A DNA stretch of 64,000 nucleotides from Halobaculum sp. MBLA0147 (GTDB lineage: Archaea > Halobacteriota > Halobacteria > Halobacteriales > Haloferacaceae), in the NCBI RefSeq assembly GCF_041361345.1, contig NZ_JBGKAD010000002.1:372001-436000 (forward strand). Direction: 5' to 3'. The number at the start of each line of letters is the position of its first letter. The stretch's first letter is position 1. The position numbers and the translations under genes were made by a program. This document shows, in pieces, positions 1 through 8,159 of this stretch. Below the pieces are notes generated by a model. That model did no database searches and had not been told where the DNA came from. It saw only the letters and a list, made by a program, of their open reading frames with translations.

Positions 1-915
1 GTCGAACGCGTCGAGAGCGGCGTCCGCCGGCAGGTAGACGACACGGACGCCTGGCACCCGCGCCAGCGGTTCGAAGTCGGTGACGTTGGAGGCACGTGGG
101 AGTCGCGGGACGCCAACGCGGAGTGCGTCCGCGTCAGACACCTCGTCGTCGTCCCCGACGACGGCTCGTTCGCCCTGCGGCGGGAGCGAGACGCTGTCCT
201 CCTCGGGCAGTCCGGGGTCGTCGTAGGGCAACACCCCGAGGACGGGCACGTCCGTCAGCCGCTCCAGTTCCTCGACGCCGGGGGCCAGCAGCGAGCGGTC
301 CCCGCGGAACTTCGTGATCACACACCCACGGACTCGCTCGCGGAGGGCCGCGGGCATCAACTCCAACGTGCCGTAGAGGCTGGCGAACACGCCGCCGCGT
401 TCGATGTCGCCGACGACGAGCACGTCGGCGTCCGCGAACCGTGCCGCCTCGACGTTCGCCAGGTCGCGGTCGTGGAGGTTGACCTCCGCCGCGCTCCCAG
501 CTCCCTCTGCGACGATCACGTCCGCGTCTGCGGCGAGTCGATCGTGGGCTGCCGCGGCGGCCTCGCGGGCCCGGTCCCAGTGCTCGTCGTAGTACGTGCC
601 GGCCTCGTAGTGGCCGACGGCGGTGCCGTCGACGATCAGTTGACTCTCGCCGTCGCCGCTCGGTTTGAGCAACACCGGGTTGTGGTCCGTCGACGGCGCG
701 GTACGAGCCGCCCGGGCTTGGACGTACTGGGAGACGCCCACCTCGCCCCACTCGCCGTCGGGTGTCGCGGCGACGCGGGCGTTGTTGCTCATGTTCTGGG
801 CTTTGAACGGCGCCACGTCGTAGCCCGCGTCCGCCAGCCGGCGGCAGAGTCCGGCGACGACGGTGCTCTTGCCGACGTGACTCGCCGTCCCGACGACGAG
901 GATCGTCTCGGTCAC
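1..915 (-). CDS. cbiP: Cobyric acid synthase CbiP/CobQ (C-terminus cut by window edge)
   Basis: Glutamine-dependent amidase that amidates side chains b, d, e and g of adenosylcobyrinic acid a,c-diamide to give cobyric acid. The N-terminal P-loop-like dethiobiotin-synthetase domain is visible, with GTASHVGKS near residue 8 followed by KAQNMSNN, which is diagnostic of CobQ/CbiP. 305 codons lie in the window; the C-terminal glutaminase domain with its Cys and His lies beyond position 1. The GTG start (915-913) overlaps the TGA of cbiA (914-912) as GTGA, so translation is probably coupled. It is the last visible gene of the cobN-cbiC-cbiE-cbiA-cbiP operon. Confidence 0.93.
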   Translation of the reverse strand, partial: MTETILVVGTASHVGKSTVVAGLCRRLADAGYDVAPFKAQNMSNNARVAATPDGEWGEVGVSQYVQARAARTAPSTDHNPVLLKPSGDGESQLIVDGTAVGHYEAGTYYDEHWDRAREAAAAAHDRLAADADVIVAEGAGSAAEVNLHDRDLANVEAARFADADVLVVGDIERGGVFASLYGTLELMPAALRERVRGCVITKFRGDRSLLAPGVEELERLTDVPVLGVLPYDDPGLPEEDSVSLPPQGERAVVGDDDEVSDADALRVGVPRLPRASNVTDFEPLARVPGVRVVYLPADAALDAFD

Positions 916-2372
916 CTCTCCCGTGACCCCCCGGATCGTTCTGTGCTCGACGGTGGCGCTCGGGACCGCTCGTCTGCCCTCTGCGGCTCCCGCGACCGCT
1001 CACCCTCCGCCCACGCCGCGACACGGTCACAGAACGTGTCGAAGGCGCCGGACTCGGCGTGGACGTGTGTGTACGTCCCGAGCGTCCGGTACTCCGTCAG
1101 CCCCTCGCGGCCGTCGGCGATCCCGTCGCCGCGCGTCACTTCGAACGCGAACCGCGCGTCGCTCGCCACGTCGGCCGTCGAGTAATGGAACTCGTGGCCG
1201 CGAACCGTCTCCCCGCTCGCGGCCGTGAGCGTCCGGTCCGTCGCACTGAGTTCGACGTGATCCAGCGCCTGGTACCGGTCACACATCCGCACGTCCGCCG
1301 GGAGCACGCCCGCCATCTCGTGGGTCTCCCCCTCCGCCGTCGTCAACGTCTCTACCAGCGCCATCAGGCCGCCACACTCGCCGAGAACGGGGAGTCTGTC
1401 GGCGGCCCGCTCCGCCAACGTCGCCAGCGCCGGACTCTCGGCGAGCGCCGCGGCGTGGAGTTCGGGGTAGCCACCCGGGAGGTAGACGCCGTCACACGGC
1501 GGGAGCTCGTCGCCCGCGGCGGGGGAGAACGGCACCACCGTCGCACGCGCTCGGAGTCGGTCGAGCGTCGAGGGGTACCGGAAACAGAACGCGGCGTCGT
1601 CCGCGACCGCGACACGGGGCTCGTCGGTGTCGATGTTCGAGGCCCGTCCCTCGCGTCCCTCGACTCCCGAGTCGCCGTCTGCGGGTCCACCCCGACCCGA
1701 CTGCGCCGGTCGCGGTGGCTCGCGAGCGACCTCGACCAGCCGCTCGGCGTTGACGTGCTCGGCCGCCTCCTCGACGGCCGCCTCGGAGACGGTCGTCTCC
1801 TCGCCCATCACGAGTCCGAGGTGCCGATCCGGCACGGAGAGATCTTCGTCTGGGGGGACCCGACCGACGTACGCCAACTCCTCCGGCAGCGCCTCGCGAA
1901 TCCCCTCGGCGTGGCGCCCGCCGTGGGCACGCTGTGCGAGGACGCCGGCCACCTCTACGTCGTACCCCGCCTCGTCGGCGTACGCTGCGAACCCGAGCGC
2001 AGTCGCGCCGACGCTCTGCATCCCGGCGCTCGCGTCGACGACCAACACCACCGGGAGGTCCAACACCTCCGCGACGCGAGCCGTCGAACAGACGGAGCCG
2101 TCGTACAGCCCCATCATCCCCTCGACGACACACACGTCACCCTCGCCGCGCCAGTACGTCCGGCGGGTGCCATCCTCGCCGGCGAGCCACGGGTCCAGCG
2201 AGCGCGACGGAGCGTCGACGGCGACTTCGTGGTGGCTCGGGTCGACGAAGTCCGGTCCGGCCTTCGCCGGCTGTGGGTCGTAGCCGGCCGCCGCCAAGGC
2301 TCGGGTGACGACGAGCGTCGCGACCGTCTTCCCGACGCCCGATGCCGTCCCGCCGAGGACGACTCCCTTCAC
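912..2372 (-). CDS. cbiA: Cobyrinic acid a,c-diamide synthase CbiA/CobB
   Basis: ATP- and glutamine-dependent amidation of the a and c side chains of cobyrinic acid. 486 residues, normal for the family. The N-terminal synthetase domain has the P-loop GTASGVGKT near residue 7 and the family-typical KAGPDFVDP stretch. The C-terminal triad glutaminase domain has the nucleophile motif LGECGGLM and the His motif HEFHYS. A hydrophilic insertion of about 40 residues separates the domains, common in haloarchaea. The GTG start at 2372 overlaps the TGA of cbiE (GTGA); the in-frame codons further upstream lie inside cbiE and look non-coding (Arg-rich). Confidence 0.95.
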   Translation of the reverse strand: MKGVVLGGTASGVGKTVATLVVTRALAAAGYDPQPAKAGPDFVDPSHHEVAVDAPSRSLDPWLAGEDGTRRTYWRGEGDVCVVEGMMGLYDGSVCSTARVAEVLDLPVVLVVDASAGMQSVGATALGFAAYADEAGYDVEVAGVLAQRAHGGRHAEGIREALPEELAYVGRVPPDEDLSVPDRHLGLVMGEETTVSEAAVEEAAEHVNAERLVEVAREPPRPAQSGRGGPADGDSGVEGREGRASNIDTDEPRVAVADDAAFCFRYPSTLDRLRARATVVPFSPAAGDELPPCDGVYLPGGYPELHAAALAESPALATLAERAADRLPVLGECGGLMALVETLTTAEGETHEMAGVLPADVRMCDRYQALDHVELSATDRTLTAASGETVRGHEFHYSTADVASDARFAFEVTRGDGIADGREGLTEYRTLGTYTHVHAESGAFDTFCDRVAAWAEGERSREPQRADERSRAPPSSTERSGGSRER

Positions 2373-3295
2373 GGCTCGCCTCCCTCGTCCGCGACGGCCC
2401 ACTGCGACAGTTCCGGACGACGAACTGGCGACTCGCCCGCGGTCGTCCGTCGCACCACGAGCACGGACAGATCCGAGAACGGCGTCTCCTCGCCCGCGTG
2501 GGTCGCCAACTCGCCGAGCGTCGTCCGCGTGATCGCCTCGTCGGCGTGGGTGAGTCGTTCGAGCACGAGCGCCTCCAGTCCGGGGTCGGCACCGGCGTCA
2601 CACAGTGTCGCCGCCACGTCGCCCGGCATCCAGTCGAACGGCCGCGGGAGGACGAGTAAGTGTCTGTCGCCCACGTCCCGCCGGAGTCGCGCGAGCCCGT
2701 CGTCGACGGCCCCGCTGACGTGGAGCGTGACGAACGTCGTCCGCTCCATCGGCGTCCGCGCCCGACTCGCGGCGACTTGGAGCGACGAGATTCCCGGCAC
2801 CACGCGCACCGGCCGGTCCACGACGTCCTGGACCTTCCCGAGGAACTGGTAGCCGGAGTGGTTCGGGTCGCCCATCAGGACGGCCGTCCCGCGCTCGCCG
2901 GCCGCGACGCGGTCCGCGAACGTCGTCAGCGCCGCCGCCTCGTCTCGGTAGCCACAGGTGAGCGTGTCCGCGTCCGTCGCGTCTGCGACGAACTCGACGA
3001 CCGTCTCGAACCCGACCACCACGTCCGCACGCTCGATCGCTCGCCGGCCTCGCGGGGTGAGGAACTCCAGCGACCCCGGACCGATCCCCACCGCGTACAC
3101 CGGGTCGACGGCGTCGGCGCGGTCGGACTCGGCGACTTCGGTGGTGTCGTGGTCTCCGTCACCTACCCCCGTCGGGCCCGTCCGACGGACACCGCCGACG
3201 GGTTCTGGCTCTGCGGCCGCCAAGTCGGCGGGATCCGGTCCACTCGCGAGGTCGTAGTCGTCCGTCGCCCCCGTGTCGGGTTCGTCGGCAGTCAC
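2369..3295 (-). CDS. cbiE: Cobalt-precorrin-7 (C5)-methyltransferase CbiE
   Basis: SAM-dependent C5 methylation of the corrin ring, working with the C15 methyltransferase CbiT encoded at the head of the other operon. 308 residues: a poorly conserved acidic N-terminus of about 65 residues, then the class III methyltransferase fold starting YAVGIGPGSLEFLT, with GYRDE and the SAM-binding MGDPNHSGY in the middle. In many bacteria CbiE and CbiT are fused (CobL); here they are separate genes almost 18 kb apart. GTG start at 3295 overlaps the cbiC stop as GTGA. Confidence 0.93.
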   Translation of the reverse strand: MTADEPDTGATDDYDLASGPDPADLAAAEPEPVGGVRRTGPTGVGDGDHDTTEVAESDRADAVDPVYAVGIGPGSLEFLTPRGRRAIERADVVVGFETVVEFVADATDADTLTCGYRDEAAALTTFADRVAAGERGTAVLMGDPNHSGYQFLGKVQDVVDRPVRVVPGISSLQVAASRARTPMERTTFVTLHVSGAVDDGLARLRRDVGDRHLLVLPRPFDWMPGDVAATLCDAGADPGLEALVLERLTHADEAITRTTLGELATHAGEETPFSDLSVLVVRRTTAGESPVRRPELSQWAVADEGGEP

Positions 3296-4200
3296 GCGTC
3301 GCCCCCGTCTGGTCGTGGGTCGTCGCCGCCGTCGGGTCGCTGTCCTCCGGCGCCGTCTCCCCCGTGCTCGTCCGCCGCCAACGACACCTCGCCGTCGCGG
3401 GCGTCACTCGCCACGTGGATCAACTCGTTCGTCAGCCCCGCGGCGAGTCCGCTCCCGCCACGCCGTCCGACGTTCGTGATCGCCGGCACCCCGTGGGCCG
3501 CGGCGACGCGCCGGAGCCGTCGGCGACTCTCCTCGGCCTTCACGAAGCCGACGGGCGTGGCGACGACCACCGCCGGTCGCGTCCCGTCCTCGATGCAGTC
3601 CGCCAGCGCCAACGCCGCGGTCGGCGCGTTCCCGACGACCGCGACGGCGTCGTCGTACGTCCCCTCGCGGTCGAGTTCGAGGACGGACGCCGCGGTGCGG
3701 GTCATCCCCGTCTCCGCCGCGAGTTCCGCACCGTTGCCGATCGCCTTCCACACTGGACAGTCGTGGCCGCGCCCGGTGACCCCCGACTGGACCATCGTGA
3801 TGTCCGTGACGATCGGGCGCTCGCCCAACACCGCCCGAGCACCCGCTCGGACCGGCTCCACGTCGTCGCCCGTCTCCGGAGCCGTGAACCGCAACAGGTG
3901 TTGGAACTCCGGGTCGCCGGTCGCGTGAACTGCCTTCTGTCGGAGCCGATCCGCCAGCGTCTCGTCCGGCACCAACTCCCGCACCCGATCCATGCTCGTC
4001 TCGGCGATCTCCATCGCCCGCTCCGTCGTCGCACCGAGATCGGCGTACGCCTCGTCGCCGGGCCCGCCGCCGTCCGTGCGGTACGGTTCACCCGGCGTCG
4101 CGCTCCCGTCAGTCACCCGTGCGACGCGCCGCCGCCGGGTCCCGTCGCCGTCCGAGCCGGTCTCGTCGGGCAGCCGCTCGGCGAACTCGTCAGTCGTCAT
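3292..4200 (-). CDS. cbiC: Cobalt-precorrin-8 methylmutase CbiC
   Basis: Moves the C11 methyl group to C12, producing cobyrinic acid; needs no cofactor. 302 residues with the conserved core (MVQSGVTGRGHDC, KAIGNGAELA, VVGNAPTAALAL, PVGFVKAEESR, TNVGRRGGSG). The first 40 and last 40 residues are Gly/Asp-rich tails absent from bacterial homologues of about 210 residues. The ATG at 4200 lies inside the end of cobN (11-nt overlap), so the two are probably translationally coupled. Confidence 0.94.
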   Translation of the reverse strand: MTTDEFAERLPDETGSDGDGTRRRRVARVTDGSATPGEPYRTDGGGPGDEAYADLGATTERAMEIAETSMDRVRELVPDETLADRLRQKAVHATGDPEFQHLLRFTAPETGDDVEPVRAGARAVLGERPIVTDITMVQSGVTGRGHDCPVWKAIGNGAELAAETGMTRTAASVLELDREGTYDDAVAVVGNAPTAALALADCIEDGTRPAVVVATPVGFVKAEESRRRLRRVAAAHGVPAITNVGRRGGSGLAAGLTNELIHVASDARDGEVSLAADEHGGDGAGGQRPDGGDDPRPDGGDA

Positions 4201-7200
4201 CGGACACCTCCCCGACCGCGGCGGGCGGACGACTCGTCTCCGCCTCCAACTCGCCCTCGGCGCGTAAGTCGAGGTCGCGCAACGCCCGGTGGACGTCGTC
4301 CGGCGCGTCCCACAGGTCGCGATCGATCGCCTCCAGTAACGTGTCCGCGATGGAGGCCAGCGCCCACGGGTTCACGTCCGACATCCAGGCCTGCCTGTCC
4401 GGGTCGAGTGCGAACTTCTCGGCCACGTCCGTCCACAGCCGGTCGCTCACGACGCCGGTCGTCGCGTCCCAGCCGAGCACTACGTCGACCGTCGAGGAGA
4501 GGTCGCCGGCACCCTTGTAGCCGTGCTCCTCCATCGAGTCGAGCCACTCGGGGTTGAGCACGCGAGCCCGCATCGCCTTCCGGACTTTCTCCTCGTTGGT
4601 GTACACGTCGACGTTCGACGGATCCGAGGAGTCGCCGACGTACGAGGCCGGTTCGCCGTCGTCCCCCGCCTCCGCGACGGCCGTGATCAGCCCGCCGTGG
4701 AACGCGTACCAGTCCGAGGAGTCGAACTCGTCTTGCTCCATCGTGTCCTCGATCTTCACCGTCGCGTCGACGCTCGCGAGTCGGCGCTCGAAGGCGTCGT
4801 GGGCCTCCGCGACGGAGCCACGCCACCCCATCGCGTAGCCACCCCACTCGACGTACACGGACGCGAGGTCGCTCCGGTCGTCCCAGTTCCCCTCGTCGAC
4901 CGCCTTGTTCGTCCCGGCGCCGTACCCGCCGGGCCGCGTCGTGAACACGCGGTGACGCGCCGCCGTCTCCGGGTCGTCGTGGCCCCGGTCGCGCAACTCC
5001 GCCTCGGCCTCCTCGACGTGTTTCTTCACGTAGTTCTCCTCGTGTGGCTCGTCCAGTTCGACGACCGCCTCGACGGCGTCGTGGATCACCCCCGCGGCCT
5101 GTGGGAAGGCGTCGCGGAACAGTCCCGACACGCGCGTCGTCACGTCGATCCGCGGCCGGTCCAACTCGTCCAGCGGGATCGGCTCCACGTCGTCGATCCG
5201 TCCGGCGTCGGTCCACACCGGCTCGACGCCCATCAGCGCGAGCACCTGCGCGACCGTCTCGCCGCGGGTCCGGACTGTCGGCGTCCCCCACGCGACGACG
5301 CCGATCTCCTCGGGGTACGCGCCCTCTTCGCGGCGATGTCGCTCCGCGACGCCGTCGGCCACCTCGCGGCCGACATCCCACGCCGTGCGAGCGGGTACCT
5401 TCCGCGGGTCCAGCGTGTAGAAGTTCCGGCCGCTCGGCAGCAGGTCGACGCCGCCCCGCGTCGGCGCGCCGCTGCCACCCGCGGGGACGTACTCACCCTC
5501 GAGTGCGTCGGCCGTCCGCGTCACCTCCTCGCTTGCGCCCCGTACCTTCGGGACGACGGTCTCACAGACGTACCGCAAGACCTCGCGCAGCTGCTCGTGA
5601 GCACCCGGTTCGGCACGGGCGTCACCCAACGGCTCCAGGGCGACGACGAGGGTGTTCATAGTCACCTCGTCGTCGGGGTCCGCCTCGCGGCCGGAGGGGG
5701 GCACGTCGAAGTCCGTCTCCGCGAGCAGGCCGACGAGGTCGAGACTCGTCTCGTACACCACGTCGGCGGCCTCGGCGTACGTCATCCCCAGGGTCTCGTC
5801 GTACGTGCCCGGTTCGGCGAGCAGCCGGTCGTGGTCGATCCCGAGGACACCGGCGACGCTCTCGCGCAACGAGGGGGCGCCGGTGTTCTCCAGTCGCGTG
5901 AGTGCGACGACGTACTCGACGAGTCTGTCGTCCGTCGGCGGTTCGCCGAGCGTGTGGAGCCCCAGGCGGATCTGTGTCGTCTTCACGTCCGTGACGTACT
6001 CGTGGATACGCTCGACCAACTCGTCGGTGTCCACCTCGTCGCCCGTCACTTCGCCCTCCGCGAGTGTGGTCCCGGCCTCGTCGGGGCCGCGCACCGAGAC
6101 GCGCTCGTCGATCTCGCCCGCGATCCCCAACTCGACGGCGAGGTCCAACTCGGCGACCTGCTCGTGGATGCGCTCCGCGAGGTTCGCCTCGGTCTCCGCG
6201 CCGACGCCGGTGCCTGCCTCGCGATACCGCGTCGCGAGCTCCTCCAACTCGGCGAGTTCGTCGTAGGTACCCGCGTCGGCCATCACCGGCGTGAGGTGGT
6301 CGACGACGGCGGCGTACGAGCGCCGCTTCGCCTGTGTCCCCTCGCCAGGGTTGTTGATGACGTACGGGTAGACGTTCGGGAGGTCCCCGATCAGCTGGTC
6401 CGGCGCGCTCTCGGCGTCTAACCCGACGGTCTTCCCGGGGAGCCACTCCAGACTGCCGTGGGTGCCGAGGTGGACGACGGCGTCGGCGTCGAACGACTCC
6501 CGGAGCCACGCGTAGAAGGCGACGTAGTCGTGTGGCGGCTGGAGTGCCGAGTCGTGGTACACCTTCGACGGGTCCATCCCGAAGCCGCGAGGCGGTTGGA
6601 CGGTACACAGCACGTTCCCGAACTCGACGCCCGGGATCGCGAACGGGCGATCCGGCGGGTCACCCCACTCCTCGTGGACCGCGGCCCGGAAGTCCTCGTC
6701 GAGGTCGTTCCACCACGTCTCGTACGTCTCGGGTTCTACCACGTCGACGCTCCGCTCGCGCACGTCCTCGGGCGCGACCCAGCGGTCGTCGAGCGTGAGT
6801 TGACTCGTGAGCGCGTCGATCAGGTCCGCGCCGTCGTCGGGTGGACCGGCGTGGCGTCCACTCTGACCTTCACTGCCGTTCTCTCCCCCGCCGAGGTCGT
6901 ACCCCCGGTCGGCCAACTCGGCCAGCAGGTTCCGGGCGCTGGCGGGCGTGTCGAGTCCGAACGCGGTGCCGATCCCGTCGTCACTCGGCGGGTAGTTGTG
7001 CAACACGACCGCCACGCGGCGGTCGGCGGGGTCACGGTGGCCCAGTCGGGCCCAGTTCGCGGCGAGTCGCGCCGCGTGGGCCACGCGGTCCGGGATCGGG
7101 ACGTGTCGTTTCGGCGCGGTGCCGATCCCGGCGGTGTCGTCGCCGCGTGCCTTCCCCGAGATCGGGTGGGTGATCACGTTGCCGTCGAACTCCGGCAACG

Positions 7201-8125
7201 CGACCGACAGCGCCAACTCGAACCCCATCACGCCCGTGTCGGCGGCGTCGTAGCGACTCGGCGACCGCATCGTCGTGATCGTCTCCAGCACCGGGATGCC
7301 GAGGCGGTCGAGGAACACCGACTCCGCGCCCGCGCCCTCGTCGTCGGCGTCGCGTCCCCGCTCGTCCATCGACAGCGCGAACATGAACGCCGAACACACC
7401 GCGTCGACGAGCGGTTCGCGACCGCCCTCCCCGTCGGGTTCCGTCAACCACTCGTCGACGACCCACTCGGCGTCCTCCTGTTCGCTGGTGTCCGTGGCCG
7501 GATTACAGAACACCGGCAGCGCGTCGACACCCTCCGACTCCAGCGCGCGGACCAGTGCGTCCACGTAGGCGGTGTTCTCGTGGGTCCAGTGTGACTCGTA
7601 GAACCACACCGCCACCGTCGGCGTGTCCGGGTCCAGCGTCGCCCGCAGCTCCTCGTAGCTCGCGCCGGGGTGGTCCGGGTGGTAGACGCCCTCCGTCGGG
7701 AGCGCCACGGGGTCGTCGTGAGCGACCGTCTCGTCGGTGTAGGTGTCGACGAGTGACCGCAGCAGGTTCGCGAGGTTCGCCGTCCCGCCACGTTCCAGGT
7801 AGGAGACGACCCGCTCGCGGACCGCCGCGTCCGTCGTGGTGTCCTCGGCCGCGAACGCGTCGCCGGTCGAGTGGACCACCGTCGGGACCCCAGCCTCCCG
7901 GAGGTCCGCGACGAGGCCGTCGTACCCCGGGACACCCTCCGTGTCGCCGTGGAACCACAACACGACCGCCGTCGCGTCCTGCGCGGTCTCGCGGAACGCG
8001 GCGACCTCGTCGGGTTCCAGATCACCCGACGCGGCCGTCACGTCCGCAGTCTCGATACGCTCGGCCGCCGCCGCCAGCGCCCCCAGTTCGTTCTCCGTCG
8101 CCGTGTAGAGTGCGATCTCGTGCAT
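4190..8125 (-). CDS. cobN: CobN-like cobaltochelatase large subunit
   Basis: Large ATP-dependent chelatase subunit that binds the corrinoid and inserts cobalt (hydrogenobyrinic a,c-diamide in the aerobic pathway). 1311 residues, matching CobN/BchH. Conserved blocks include HLGTHGSLEWLPGK near residue 550, YPYVINNPGEGTQAKRRSYA, GRNFYTLDPRKVP and a C-terminal DVNPWA block. The ATG at 8125 was chosen because the open frame further upstream runs antisense to chlID and is Ser/Arg/Ala-rich. It is the first gene of its operon, transcribed away from chlID, which encodes the expected ATPase partner. Its co-occurrence with CbiX means this genome has both an early and a late cobalt chelatase. Confidence 0.95.
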   Translation of the reverse strand: MHEIALYTATENELGALAAAAERIETADVTAASGDLEPDEVAAFRETAQDATAVVLWFHGDTEGVPGYDGLVADLREAGVPTVVHSTGDAFAAEDTTTDAAVRERVVSYLERGGTANLANLLRSLVDTYTDETVAHDDPVALPTEGVYHPDHPGASYEELRATLDPDTPTVAVWFYESHWTHENTAYVDALVRALESEGVDALPVFCNPATDTSEQEDAEWVVDEWLTEPDGEGGREPLVDAVCSAFMFALSMDERGRDADDEGAGAESVFLDRLGIPVLETITTMRSPSRYDAADTGVMGFELALSVALPEFDGNVITHPISGKARGDDTAGIGTAPKRHVPIPDRVAHAARLAANWARLGHRDPADRRVAVVLHNYPPSDDGIGTAFGLDTPASARNLLAELADRGYDLGGGENGSEGQSGRHAGPPDDGADLIDALTSQLTLDDRWVAPEDVRERSVDVVEPETYETWWNDLDEDFRAAVHEEWGDPPDRPFAIPGVEFGNVLCTVQPPRGFGMDPSKVYHDSALQPPHDYVAFYAWLRESFDADAVVHLGTHGSLEWLPGKTVGLDAESAPDQLIGDLPNVYPYVINNPGEGTQAKRRSYAAVVDHLTPVMADAGTYDELAELEELATRYREAGTGVGAETEANLAERIHEQVAELDLAVELGIAGEIDERVSVRGPDEAGTTLAEGEVTGDEVDTDELVERIHEYVTDVKTTQIRLGLHTLGEPPTDDRLVEYVVALTRLENTGAPSLRESVAGVLGIDHDRLLAEPGTYDETLGMTYAEAADVVYETSLDLVGLLAETDFDVPPSGREADPDDEVTMNTLVVALEPLGDARAEPGAHEQLREVLRYVCETVVPKVRGASEEVTRTADALEGEYVPAGGSGAPTRGGVDLLPSGRNFYTLDPRKVPARTAWDVGREVADGVAERHRREEGAYPEEIGVVAWGTPTVRTRGETVAQVLALMGVEPVWTDAGRIDDVEPIPLDELDRPRIDVTTRVSGLFRDAFPQAAGVIHDAVEAVVELDEPHEENYVKKHVEEAEAELRDRGHDDPETAARHRVFTTRPGGYGAGTNKAVDEGNWDDRSDLASVYVEWGGYAMGWRGSVAEAHDAFERRLASVDATVKIEDTMEQDEFDSSDWYAFHGGLITAVAEAGDDGEPASYVGDSSDPSNVDVYTNEEKVRKAMRARVLNPEWLDSMEEHGYKGAGDLSSTVDVVLGWDATTGVVSDRLWTDVAEKFALDPDRQAWMSDVNPWALASIADTLLEAIDRDLWDAPDDVHRALRDLDLRAEGELEAETSRPPAAVGEVSDDD

Positions 8126-8159
8126 AAGTTTGTTAAAGCGCCGTTGTGCTTCTGCAACT
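8126..8159. promoter_or_regulatory. Divergent promoter region between cobN and chlID
   Basis: Only 34 nt separate the cobN ATG (minus) from the proposed chlID GTG (plus). The stretch AGTTTGTTAAAG around 8128-8139 is the only A/T-rich patch and lies 21-32 nt before the chlID start, a fitting place for a TATA box of a leaderless transcript. The cobN promoter would have to overlap the 5' end of chlID. Placement is an inference from sequence alone. Confidence 0.45.
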